From Planctomycetaceae bacterium (GTDB lineage: Bacteria > Planctomycetota > Planctomycetia > Planctomycetales > Planctomycetaceae): 36,685 nt of DNA. A model generated the notes under the pieces. It worked only from the letters and a program-made list of their open reading frames with translations. It was not told where the DNA came from and did no database searches. Where the stretch lies: contig JAJDEI010000295.1 of NCBI GenBank assembly GCA_029259845.1, positions 1 through 36,685 on the forward strand, written 5' to 3'. Each line of letters opens with the position of its first letter. The stretch's first letter is position 1. This document shows, one piece after another, positions 7,801 to 15,592 of the stretch. The translations under genes and the position numbers were made by a program.

Positions 7801-8859
7801 TCAATAGTTGAGCACATACGCAGGGGACTTTGATAGTCGATCACGGGTGCGGATGTACGTCAGCGTGGTTCTTGGATCAACATGACCGGCGAAGTCCTGT
7901 AGGTCGATGATGTCGGCTCCGCGTTCACGGGCTGTGGTCAGGGCGGTGACGCGGAGCGAGTGCACAGTGACGCCCGGATCGAGCTTGAGGGCAGTCGCGT
8001 AGCGACGGACCAGTCGTTCGACCGCACGCGTCGACAAGTGTGACCGTTTGAAGCCATCGCGCCCTTTTCCACGCGGCGTTCGAGTGGGGCGGAACAATGG
8101 TCCCGAGCGATCATCCCGCAAGTCATCAACATCGAGCCATTTCGTCAGGCGCTCGACGGCCTCCAGGTGCAGCGGAACGGTTCTTTCCTTGCCGCCCTTG
8201 CCGTAGATCTGGAGCACGCGGTGCTCGCCGTTCGTTTTGAAGTCGCTGACACTCAGTTGTACGAGTTCACCGACACGGCACGCGGAGTAAGCCAGCACGC
8301 CCAGCAGTGCCCGATCGCGAATGCCGGCGGGCGTTGAACGATCGGGTGCGTCCAGCAGACGACGACAGTCGCGCGGCGAGAGTCCGACTGTCTTGCCGTC
8401 GCGGGACACGGCGGGTGCTTTGACGAACTTGCCATGAGCCGGGTTGGCCCCGGTGTATCCGTAGACTTGCAGATAGGAGAACAGCGACCGCAGCGCCGTC
8501 AACTTACGGCGGATCGTGCTGTTCGCTGAACCTCGCTCACGAAGATGGTCCCGCCAGGCCGCCACATGCGATGGCAGCACGGTTGTCAGTTCGTCATGGT
8601 GAGATCGGGCAATGCCATGAAAGTCGAGAAACTGGTGGAGGTCGCGGGTATAGTTCTCACGCGTTTCGGCAGAAGGTGTCTTCGTGAGCCAGCCGAGAAC
8701 TGCCTGCTGCATCCGCCGCCGTAATTCCTGACTCGATTGATACGGTTGTCCGCCGAAAGCCGGCGGCACCGGCTCCGCCGCCGGCACGATGATTCCCGAC
8801 CGTGCCTTGCGGTTGTCCGGTTCTGTTTCGTTGTGTGCTTCGTCAGTTTTGGATCGCAT
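7801..8859 (-). CDS. Tyrosine recombinase (phage-integrase/XerC-D family)
   Basis: 352 residues from the ATG at 8859. The frame is open a further 136 codons upstream, but that part lacks family features. Residues about 45-135 form the SAM-like N-terminal DNA-binding domain (ENYTRDLHQFLDFHG, HLRERGSANSTIRRKLTALR). The catalytic domain shows Arg195 in SACRVGEL, Lys221 in YGKGGKERTVPL, His300 and Arg303 in HSLR, His326 in AGHVDPRTT, and the nucleophile Tyr335 in LTYIR. All the usual catalytic residues are present. The enzyme would integrate, excise or resolve DNA by strand exchange. Its position next to the DUF932 cassette suggests it mobilises that island; an integron-like or chromosome-dimer role is less likely. 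The start is uncertain because the Shine-Dalgarno site is weak. Confidence 0.9.
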   Translation of the reverse strand: MRSKTDEAHNETEPDNRKARSGIIVPAAEPVPPAFGGQPYQSSQELRRRMQQAVLGWLTKTPSAETRENYTRDLHQFLDFHGIARSHHDELTTVLPSHVAAWRDHLRERGSANSTIRRKLTALRSLFSYLQVYGYTGANPAHGKFVKAPAVSRDGKTVGLSPRDCRRLLDAPDRSTPAGIRDRALLGVLAYSACRVGELVQLSVSDFKTNGEHRVLQIYGKGGKERTVPLHLEAVERLTKWLDVDDLRDDRSGPLFRPTRTPRGKGRDGFKRSHLSTRAVERLVRRYATALKLDPGVTVHSLRVTALTTARERGADIIDLQDFAGHVDPRTTLTYIRTRDRLSKSPAYVLNY

Positions 8860-9328
8860 ATCCCACTTTATGCGGAGCATACCAGACGGCATCGGCCGCG
8901 CGCAATGAGAATCTTTTCCGACCAGGACGGTGTCACTTTCGACGCCGTTCCTCAGTAACGCGGTGCCCTTTTTGAGAATTCTCCGGTTGCCGCATGTGTC
9001 AATCGGCCGTTGGCGATGCCCGCAGGTTCTGTTGTCAATCAGAATCCTGCTCGGCACCTGCGCCGACGTATTGGGCCGCCAAACTGTTGATCGGCATCCC
9101 CTGCTCCGTCCGTGAGAGACGGCTTCGCCGTGATCAGTTTCGCAGCCGAGATACGGATCCCACCAGCCTTGTTTCGTCGGCTTGAACCGACGAAGACAAT
9201 CGAATTTGCCGGCGCCCGCCCGGCAGATCAATCGTCCCCGAAAGTCGATCCATGACAGTCCGGTCACCGGTCCGTTCTCGTCGACGCGGGACGCCTGAAG
9301 TGTCCGTCAGCAGCAGGGAACAAATCGT
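8860..9328. other. Stretch upstream of the recombinase
   Basis: About 470 bp without a confident gene. The recombinase frame stays open on the minus strand to 9267, including a GWWDPYLGCETDHGEAVSH segment that looks mildly protein-like but matches no family I know. A perfect short palindrome (acggc, loop ttc, gccgt) lies at 9119-9131. Downstream of the T2SS locus, no clear terminator is seen. Confidence 0.4.
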
Positions 9329-10153
9329 TTAGGGTGTGAAGAGGATGTCACTCGGAAGGACTCCCTTGAGCGGTGCGTCAAGGTCGGGCGTGTTGTTCAT
9401 CGGTTTGGATATTGGGGTTGGGGGGAGGAGTTCGAGTTGTGGACCGTCCTCGAACGGCTCTTCCGACCGCTCTGTTGGCTTGTCGGACTTTTGTGGTTCC
9501 GGTTCGTTGGGCTGCAAGGACTCCCGTTCCCGTTCGGCTGCGCGGCGGGCTTTGGGGAGCATGATGGCCAGTTCGTCCTGGGCCCATTCAACCCAGTCGG
9601 GACGGGTGTCGAGGAAGATCAGATCCTGCAGCATGTCAACCACATCGTCGGTGAGGTCGCCGCGGGCGAGGCGGGCGCGCAGCAGATTGCCCAGGAAAAT
9701 TGGGTTGTCGGGTTCGAGTTCGTGGGCCCGTTCGTAGTGGAAGATGGCCTGATCGAGCCGTTCTCCCTTTTCCAGAGTCATGGCCAGATTGTGCTGCGGC
9801 AGCGGATCGCCCGGCATCAGTTCCATCGCCCGCTGGAACGCATGGGCCGCTTCGTAGAGTTCCCGCCGCTCGTAGAGGATCAGTCCGAGGTTGTTGTGGG
9901 CGGGGCCCAGTGCGGGGTTGAGGCGGATCGCTTGTGTGAGCCGCAGTTCGGCCTTGTCGATGTGCCCGAGGTCCACCAGTCCTTCGGCGGAACACAGCAG
10001 CTTCTCCGCCTCGCTGACGTCCTTGTGACTGAGAGGACCGAGCAGCGAGACTTGGACCGTCGTCGGTTCATGCTGCACCAGCAGCGAACAACCGGCCAGG
10101 CTCACCAGAGCGCAGCTCACCAGCAGCAACAAAAGTGAACCGGCGCAGCGCAT
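9329..10153 (-). CDS. TPR-repeat lipoprotein at the end of the T2SS locus
   Basis: 274 residues from the ATG at 10153. Residues 1-22 are a lipoprotein signal with a lipobox LAGC (Cys22). Residues about 45-175 carry tetratricopeptide repeats (AELRLTQAIRLNPALGPAHN, NLGLILYERRELYEAAHAF, AIFHYERAHELEPDNP). The C-terminus from about residue 205 is charged and proline-rich (QPNEPEPQKSDKPTERSEE), likely disordered. It follows gspM by 56 bp on the same strand. TPR lipoproteins can act as pilotins or assembly factors for secretins, so it could assist GspD insertion; this is inference from its location and fold. The ATG was chosen because it directly precedes the signal sequence. Confidence 0.8.
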   Translation of the reverse strand: MRCAGSLLLLLVSCALVSLAGCSLLVQHEPTTVQVSLLGPLSHKDVSEAEKLLCSAEGLVDLGHIDKAELRLTQAIRLNPALGPAHNNLGLILYERRELYEAAHAFQRAMELMPGDPLPQHNLAMTLEKGERLDQAIFHYERAHELEPDNPIFLGNLLRARLARGDLTDDVVDMLQDLIFLDTRPDWVEWAQDELAIMLPKARRAAERERESLQPNEPEPQKSDKPTERSEEPFEDGPQLELLPPTPISKPMNNTPDLDAPLKGVLPSDILFTP

Positions 10154-10209
10154 GGTGAGGCTCACCGCAGGATGGCAGCAGCGCGAGTAGGGAGAAGACA
10201 GAGAGAGGG

Positions 10210-10746
10210 TTATTCGCTTGTCGGTGAAAAGACGATTTGGGTCAAGGTCAGCTCGACGTTCCACAGTTCGGGCTCCGCTTCCTCGGAGTCCCGGCGGACG
10301 GGGCTCAGTCGCAGTTGGTTGACCCACATCCCGGCATCGAGGTCGCTCAAAGCGGCGGCGAACTGCACGACTTGCGGCAGCCGCAGTCCGCGCAGGTCGA
10401 TCGACACCGGCCGCAGCAGGTACGACGAATCCTCCAGTCGAACCAGGCTTCGGGGGTCCACCAGATCGACCGACTGTTCGGCAATTTGTGCCGCACGGCG
10501 GGCACGGGCAATCCGCCCGGTCAAGGCGCTCACGTCTTCGATCGCGGTGGCCGCAAAGGCGGGACGCTCCCGCATGTCTTTGATTTCTGCCGACTGCCGG
10601 CGACACGTTTCCAGTCGCTGGAGTGTCGTCGCCGCGTCGGCGTGGGCCGCCCGATACTGTTCGAGAGACATGTACAGCAAGATGCCACTCGCCAACGCGA
10701 AGAGCATGTGCCCCCGAATTCGCGGAAAGGTGCGCTGTGGTGACAT
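10210..10746 (-). CDS. gspM: T2SS inner-membrane protein GspM-like
   Basis: 178 residues. One membrane helix lies near residues 13-28 (MLFALASGILLYMSLEQY). A coiled-coil-like periplasmic segment and a small C-terminal ferredoxin-like region (LRPVSIDLRGLRLPQVVQF, WVNQLRLSPV, WNVELTLTQIVF) match the GspM/PilO layout. Its start overlaps the stop of gspL (TGATG), as expected for partners that form a GspL-GspM complex anchoring the assembly platform. The sequence is divergent, so the symbol rests on topology and position more than on residue identity. Confidence 0.7.
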   Translation of the reverse strand: MSPQRTFPRIRGHMLFALASGILLYMSLEQYRAAHADAATTLQRLETCRRQSAEIKDMRERPAFAATAIEDVSALTGRIARARRAAQIAEQSVDLVDPRSLVRLEDSSYLLRPVSIDLRGLRLPQVVQFAAALSDLDAGMWVNQLRLSPVRRDSEEAEPELWNVELTLTQIVFSPTSE

Positions 10747-12086
10747 CAGCCCTCCCCTCCGGAAGCCGGGAAGAGCTGCCCACGCAGCCGCGTGCCGAAC
10801 CGCTTTTCATCCAGTTTTTGGAGTTGGGGCGGATCGACCTTCAGGCCCGCCTGCTCCAGCCGCTCGACCATCCGGGCCGCATCTTCGTGATTGCGAAACT
10901 TGGCTTCGATCTCCACCAGGTCGTCGGTGATGTGTACCTCTTCAAACTGCGAACGGAGCGGACTCTGATGGGCTACCAAGACGACTTGGAGTCCGGCCAG
11001 TGCCGAACCGGGCAGCTCGATTTGCCCGCTGCCGCCCCGTGCTCCCACGATGCGGCGATACTCGCTGTCGAACCGCGCGGACATGGCTTGCGGAACGGGA
11101 ACGCTCGGAAACGTTTCCTCGAACAACGCCGCCTGCTCGTCCCGCCACTGGCCGGCCGCCTGATGGAATTGCTGGCTCTTCCACCACAACAGGCCGGCGG
11201 TGACACAACACAAGAGCAAGGCCGCTGTGAGTACGGAGCGGGCGGCTCCGACCAGCACATCGGTGCGGGTTGTGCCGGCCAACCGGCTGACCGCCAGGTT
11301 GAGGGTGCCGGCGCGCGGTTTCCAGAAGCGGTGTGCGCCTTGCCAGATCAACTCGTCGCCGTCGATCGAGCACTCGTGCTGCACGATGTCGAAGCCGAGC
11401 CGGTCCAGGGCGGACGTCAGCGCGGGTCCGATCTGCACCGTGTGAACCTGCGTCTGCCCGTGCTCGGCGACGATCTCGGCGGCCAGCAGTTGCGGTTCGG
11501 TTTCAGGTTCCCGCGAACCGTCCGGCCAGAACCTCCAGTCAACGACGCCTTCCGCCTCCTGTAGGAGGAAATGGACGCCCTCCCCATCATGAAACAGGAC
11601 GCCCGCATCGGGCGGGAGCCGGCAGGCTTTGCGAAGCGCTTCCAGGGACAGCAGTGCGGCCGGAACACACGCGCAGACCGTGTGGCCCGCTGCCCGCAAC
11701 TCGCCCAGCAGCGGCTCCCAGCGATCCGTGCGGATGGCCAGCGCCAGCGGGGTCCGCGACGGGGAGGCGGTCTGGACGGTCAACTCCTCCGCCGCCCAAG
11801 GGAGGTGTTCTTCGGCGGCGAACTCCAGCATCTGTTGAGTCGGCGCGCGCGGCCCGGTGAAGTCGGACTCCGTCAGCCGCGCGGTCATGGTGGAGGCCGT
11901 TGAGGGAGCAACGATCAACTGCCAACGGCGGCTAGCCAGTTCAGCGAGTTGCTCCCCCATGTCCCCGGCGACGTCGGACGGATCGTCCGAGCCGACGAGT
12001 GCGTGGGCACTGACTTGCCCCTGGGAGCAGGTCAGCAGCCGCCAGCCGGTTGCCGTTTCCAGGAGTAGCCCACGCGGACGAGACAT
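10746..12086 (-). CDS. gspL: T2SS platform protein GspL-like
   Basis: 446 residues from the ATG at 12086, whose first base overlaps the TAA of the upstream gene (TAATG). The frame remains open upstream, but translation from there would run through the previous gene. The N-terminal ~280 residues form the cytoplasmic actin-like domain of GspL (LLLETATGWRLLTCSQGQ, PTQQMLEFAAEEHLPWAAEE, GVLFHDGEGVHFLLQEAEG). A membrane helix follows near residue 290 (LTAALLLCCVTAGLLWW), then a periplasmic coiled-coil and ferredoxin-like domain. GspL couples the ATPase GspE to the membrane platform. The adjacent GspM partner supports the call. Confidence 0.8.
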   Translation of the reverse strand: MSRPRGLLLETATGWRLLTCSQGQVSAHALVGSDDPSDVAGDMGEQLAELASRRWQLIVAPSTASTMTARLTESDFTGPRAPTQQMLEFAAEEHLPWAAEELTVQTASPSRTPLALAIRTDRWEPLLGELRAAGHTVCACVPAALLSLEALRKACRLPPDAGVLFHDGEGVHFLLQEAEGVVDWRFWPDGSREPETEPQLLAAEIVAEHGQTQVHTVQIGPALTSALDRLGFDIVQHECSIDGDELIWQGAHRFWKPRAGTLNLAVSRLAGTTRTDVLVGAARSVLTAALLLCCVTAGLLWWKSQQFHQAAGQWRDEQAALFEETFPSVPVPQAMSARFDSEYRRIVGARGGSGQIELPGSALAGLQVVLVAHQSPLRSQFEEVHITDDLVEIEAKFRNHEDAARMVERLEQAGLKVDPPQLQKLDEKRFGTRLRGQLFPASGGEG

Positions 12087-12592
12087 TACTTGGCCCCTTG
12101 CCCTTCCAGGGTGAGTGTGACTTCCGCGCCATTCGCACGACCCACCCGCAGGGTCACCTGATTCGCCGAAACACCGACCACGACGATCTCTCCCGGCACC
12201 GAGGTGATGGTTTCCCCTTCGCCTCGGATTTCGGTTCTGCCACCCGGCGCCGCGAGGACGGCCCGGCTGCGATCCTTTTCGATCATGGTTCCGATCAGTT
12301 GCAAGTCCACACGAGGCGGTGCCAGCGGTATCACCTTCTTCGGGGCCGGCGGGGGCAGAGGCGGCGGATCGTAGAGCGGGGCCCGCAGCCGTTGATCGGC
12401 CAGCTTGGCCAGAGCGCCCGCCGTTGGGATCTCCAGAAGCGATTGCATGCGCGGCGCAGGTGATCGGCCGCCTGCGGAGGACGTCTGCGCCCAATCGATC
12501 GGCTGCAGTTCCCAGTAGACGAACCCGCCCGTGGCGGCGAGCAGCAGCCCACCGATCGTCCGTCCGAGAATCTTGATGAAGGAGGTTGACAT
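12086..12592 (-). CDS. gspC: T2SS GspC/PilP-like inner-membrane protein
   Basis: 168 residues. One N-terminal membrane helix (GRTIGGLLLAATGGFVYW, residues 10-27) is followed by a proline-rich linker (PPPLPPPAPKKVIPLAPP) and a small beta domain resembling the homology region of GspC/PilP (LQLIGTMIEKDRSRAVLAA, then EIVVVGVSANQVTLRVG). That domain contacts the N0 domain of the secretin. The PDZ domain of classical GspC is absent. The gene lies between gspK and gspL; in the classical operons gspC comes first. Its stop overlaps the gspL start. The symbol is tentative; PilP-like is equally fair. Confidence 0.65.
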   Translation of the reverse strand: MSTSFIKILGRTIGGLLLAATGGFVYWELQPIDWAQTSSAGGRSPAPRMQSLLEIPTAGALAKLADQRLRAPLYDPPPLPPPAPKKVIPLAPPRVDLQLIGTMIEKDRSRAVLAAPGGRTEIRGEGETITSVPGEIVVVGVSANQVTLRVGRANGAEVTLTLEGQGAK

Positions 12593-12625
12593 GAGTTTGT
12601 CCGGGCGAAGCGTGTGCGGCCCTGT

Positions 12626-13582
12626 TCAACGAGTGTACCGAACCGTGCGGGTTTCCCACACGCCCGAACCGGCGCGGCTGGCCAGCGTGAGCGTGTGGCA
12701 GGATGACGGCGGTGCCTCCAGAACCCAGACGGATAGGGTGGTCGACCGCAGCGCAATCAGATTGAGCAAGGCCATCCGCTCCTGGTCCTCAAAGCCCAGT
12801 TCGCGAAAGACCAGGTCGGGCGATTTCTCCGGGAAGGCTTCGCGGAACTCGCGAATCCAGTCCCGGCTTTCTCCATCGGAAACGATCAGCCGGCTGAGTC
12901 CGAACAGTATGTCATCCGGCGCCCGCAGCAGATTGACTTTGCCGTCTCCCCAGATCGTCAGCCGGGCCGTGGCCTCGGGAAGCTCACGGATCAATAGCCC
13001 GTCGTTCGCACCGACCGGCAAGACTTGGCCCCAGGAGCCAATCGGATCGATTGCCTCTTGCCGGTTGCCGGTTCGCGGGGGGAGTGACAACCGACTCATC
13101 GTGCGACCAGCCAAAGAGGTGGCGAGTGTGTGTGCAGCCTCCGGTGTCTTGAGCTGCAGGACCGTGTTGAGATTGGCTTTGGCCGATTCGTCGGCGATGA
13201 CGACCGTGTAAACACGATCATGCACGGCGAGCTGCCAGCGATAGACCGGGTTCCATTGTGGCGGTCTGTTCGGCTGTGGCGGCCTGTTCGACTCATCAGG
13301 GTTTCTGTCTTGATCTGAGTCATCTGACGGCGGACCGAGCACGGGCGGCTCGCCGCCGTACATGGCTGCGGCGGCTTGCAGTGCCGAACGCTGCAAGCTG
13401 ACCCGACTCCACCGCTCCTGCAACTGGTCGGCCGCGTCGGCACTCTCGATCGCCAGTAGCAGGCTCCGCCGGCTGACGCCGACAGCAGCGATCGTGACCA
13501 GCAGAATGCAGGCCACGACCATCAGCAGCGCGAACCCTCTCCGGGTGTGGGCGCTGTGTCGTCTTGTGCGTTGAAACGGCAT
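12626..13582 (-). CDS. gspK: T2SS minor pseudopilin GspK
   Basis: 318 residues, close to the usual GspK length. The prepilin-type start is TRRG, then FALLMVVACILLVTIAAVG, with predicted cleavage after Gly16. As in other GspK proteins, the mature residue 5 is not glutamate. The body has the GspK pattern DESAKANLNTVLQL followed by a long helical insertion. A proline-rich stretch near residues 85-110 contains a short tandem duplication (NRPPQPNRPPQW). GspK caps the pseudopilus tip with GspI and GspJ. The gene starts 6 bp after gspJ ends, within the pseudopilin run H-I-J-K. Confidence 0.88.
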   Translation of the reverse strand: MPFQRTRRHSAHTRRGFALLMVVACILLVTIAAVGVSRRSLLLAIESADAADQLQERWSRVSLQRSALQAAAAMYGGEPPVLGPPSDDSDQDRNPDESNRPPQPNRPPQWNPVYRWQLAVHDRVYTVVIADESAKANLNTVLQLKTPEAAHTLATSLAGRTMSRLSLPPRTGNRQEAIDPIGSWGQVLPVGANDGLLIRELPEATARLTIWGDGKVNLLRAPDDILFGLSRLIVSDGESRDWIREFREAFPEKSPDLVFRELGFEDQERMALLNLIALRSTTLSVWVLEAPPSSCHTLTLASRAGSGVWETRTVRYTR

Positions 13583-13588
13583 GACAGT

Positions 13589-14197
13589 TCACTCGGCGAC
13601 AATCGATTCACTTTCCACGAACGCTGCACGAATCAGGTCTGTGGAGGCCAGCGGCTGCCCGGTGTCATCGAGAAGGGCGATCCGCATGCGGGGAGCCAGT
13701 TCGAGCGGTTGTGTTTGCTCCGGGCCGGAAGGCAGGCCACTCAAAATGACCGGTGTCGAAACTTTGCCGTCACGCTGCAACGATTGAATCGTCAACGTGA
13801 TGCGGCCGGCCCCCAACAACGTGCGGACGCCGTTCTGCTCTCTCACCAGCAGCGTCCGTCCCGGCTGGGAAATCATGCGGTAACTGCACGCACCTTCCGT
13901 GTCGGTCATCAGCCGGCTGACCGGGTCACGCTCCAGGCGGCCGGTCAGTTTGAGTTGGCGACCGTCGATCTCGGCCACCTCGGCGTTCATCAGGTCGTCG
14001 GCCAAGCGTTCGATCGCGACACGAGTCCAGTGCAAGTCGTGCAGTTGCAAGGCGGCTTGGCGATCAGCCGCGCGGGCGGCGAAACGGGGCAGCAGGCCGG
14101 TCAGCGCGGTCAGCAGGACCGACAGCAGAACCAGCGCGGCAACCAGTTCGATCAGCGTCAGTCCCCGGTGATCGCCTGTTTTTCGAACGGTGTTCAT
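13589..14197 (-). CDS. gspJ: T2SS minor pseudopilin GspJ
   Basis: 202 residues from the ATG at 14197, which overlaps the gspI stop by four bases (ATGA). Cleavage is predicted after Gly in DHRG, giving LTLIELVAALVLLSVLLTAL with the conserved Glu5 (the fifth residue of the mature protein). The rest matches GspJ in length and in the region IERLADDLMNAEVAEIDG, which corresponds to the usual 'RxxxDL' segment. GspJ is part of the tip complex of the pseudopilus. Confidence 0.85.
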   Translation of the reverse strand: MNTVRKTGDHRGLTLIELVAALVLLSVLLTALTGLLPRFAARAADRQAALQLHDLHWTRVAIERLADDLMNAEVAEIDGRQLKLTGRLERDPVSRLMTDTEGACSYRMISQPGRTLLVREQNGVRTLLGAGRITLTIQSLQRDGKVSTPVILSGLPSGPEQTQPLELAPRMRIALLDDTGQPLASTDLIRAAFVESESIVAE

Positions 14198-14670
14198 TGG
14201 GTCACCCCTGCCAACGGGCCGGCCGCGACAGGCATGATCGAGCCGACGAACTCCACCGCAACGAGCGATCGTTCGGGCCGCTGCGGGTCGGCGACCGTGA
14301 TAATGTCCAGCCGGTAACGGCGGACGGAAAACGGCGTCTCTCGTGTCGGACGGGAATCGGCCGGCAGCGCACTCACTCTCCAGTGCCACGTGTCGTGGCC
14401 CTCAACTTGCCCTGTCGTCGGTGTGCGCAGACGGTGGTCGGGTAGCGGAACGGTCCCGCCGGGAGCATACCACTCCGCCAGCAATTCGTCGGCAACTTGC
14501 ACGGCCGTCAGGCGGTCTGTCGCGATCCGTTCCTGACGGACACCGCGACCGTAGGCAACGAGCACCGTGCCCAGCACCGTGGCCGCCAACAGCAGGGCCG
14601 CCACGACCTCGACCAGCGTCAGGCCCTCACGGTCCGGTTTCGGACTCTTCGAGGAGTTCCCACAGTTCAT
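14194..14670 (-). CDS. gspI: T2SS minor pseudopilin GspI
   Basis: 158 residues from the ATG at 14670; a TTG one codon earlier is also possible. The prepilin motif is DREG, then LTLVEVVAALLLAATVLGTV, with Glu5 present. A conserved segment QVADELLAEW follows near residue 62, matching the AxxLAxxxL region of GspI. The gene overlaps gspH by 44 bp at its start and gspJ by 4 bp at its end. It is probably co-translated with both and forms part of the pseudopilus tip. Confidence 0.85.
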   Translation of the reverse strand: MNCGNSSKSPKPDREGLTLVEVVAALLLAATVLGTVLVAYGRGVRQERIATDRLTAVQVADELLAEWYAPGGTVPLPDHRLRTPTTGQVEGHDTWHWRVSALPADSRPTRETPFSVRRYRLDIITVADPQRPERSLVAVEFVGSIMPVAAGPLAGVTQ

Positions 14671-15139
14671 CAACGTCCCGTTCCGTCAAGTTGAAAATCG
14701 GTTGGCCGGTCTCCCCCGCCACGACGACCCACGACTCGTCGCCCGATGGCACGGAGAAACACATCGCGTAGGTTGGTGACCGGCCCGCCGGATCGATGGC
14801 GATGGCCGTCTTGTCGGAAGTCTGCGGCGAGGCCGGAGTCTGCACCTCGATCAGTGAATCAATCCGCCGCAGGAGGCGGTTCTGCCCTCCGCTTGTCCCG
14901 CGCAGCACACTCAGCGTCGGGTTTGCCGCCCATTGGAATTCCAGACGGGCGCTCTGCCCGAACCGGCGGGCGTGTGACCGCGCGGCCCGATCGGCCATCA
15001 GCACAGTGTCGATCTGTGACTGCACCCGACCCGCGCGCAGGGGGGCCCGCAGCGTGAATGCGGCGCCGGCCGTCACGATCGCCAGCAGCGTCATCACCGC
15101 CACGAGTTCCAATAATGTCCAGCCGGAGCGCGTGTGCAT
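14627..15139 (-). CDS. gspH: T2SS minor pseudopilin GspH
   Basis: 170 residues. The short leader MHTRSG is followed by WTLLELVAVMTLLAIVTAGA, a type IV prepilin N-terminus with Glu5. A beta-rich body follows (ARRFGQSARLEFQW), typical of GspH. It starts 6 bp after gspG ends. GspH links the tip complex to the major pseudopilin shaft. Confidence 0.85.
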   Translation of the reverse strand: MHTRSGWTLLELVAVMTLLAIVTAGAAFTLRAPLRAGRVQSQIDTVLMADRAARSHARRFGQSARLEFQWAANPTLSVLRGTSGGQNRLLRRIDSLIEVQTPASPQTSDKTAIAIDPAGRSPTYAMCFSVPSGDESWVVVAGETGQPIFNLTERDVDELWELLEESETGP

Positions 15140-15145
15140 GACCGA

Positions 15146-15592
15146 TTACCGGTTTGCGGTCTCCACGTCGTGGTTGGAAAAATCTTGATCGGCGGCCGTG
15201 CCCCCTTCTCGTCCGTCACCACCGAGACAAATCACATCGTACGGCCCACTCGAACCCGGCTGATTGTATTGGTAGGCGTGCCGCCACGGATCGAGCGGCA
15301 CCTTGTCCAGGATGCCCTCCGGCATCCGCTCGCTTCCGCTGGCCAGAATCTCCAGTCCTTCCTCGGAGGTCGGATAGCGATCTTCGGTGGCGTAGAACGT
15401 TTCCAGCGCTTCGCAAATCTTACGGATCTCGACCTTGGCCCCGTTCTGTTTACTCGTAATCAGATAGCTACGGGTCTTGAACGCCACCAGTCCGGCCAGC
15501 ATCGACAGGATTACAATCACCGCGATCAACTCGACCAGCGAAAATCCGCCGCGGCGAGTCGAACGAAAGGCGTGCGGTTTAGAGAGCGACAT
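15146..15592 (-). CDS. gspG: T2SS major pseudopilin GspG
   Basis: 148 residues from the ATG at 15592, chosen because ggaggcaggta lies just upstream; the frame extends 14 codons further with cysteine-rich residues that do not fit a leader. The prepilin motif is RRGG, then FSLVELIAVIVILSMLAGLV. The GspG hallmarks are present: YPTSEEGLEIL, PLDPWRHAYQY, and the calcium-binding loop LGGDGREGGTAADQD. This is the shaft protein of the pseudopilus, processed by a prepilin peptidase that is not in the window. It overlaps the end of gspF by 14 bp. Confidence 0.93.
   Translation of the reverse strand: MSLSKPHAFRSTRRGGFSLVELIAVIVILSMLAGLVAFKTRSYLITSKQNGAKVEIRKICEALETFYATEDRYPTSEEGLEILASGSERMPEGILDKVPLDPWRHAYQYNQPGSSGPYDVICLGGDGREGGTAADQDFSNHDVETANR

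Noticed and set aside
9119..9131. A short perfect palindrome (acggc-ttc-gccgt) as a terminator
   Set aside because: The stem is only five bases and no T-run follows on either strand. It may be chance in GC-rich DNA.
10623..11564. A 313-codon plus-strand frame inside gspL and gspM
   Set aside because: It is antisense to well-supported T2SS genes and has arginine/glutamine-rich low-quality composition.
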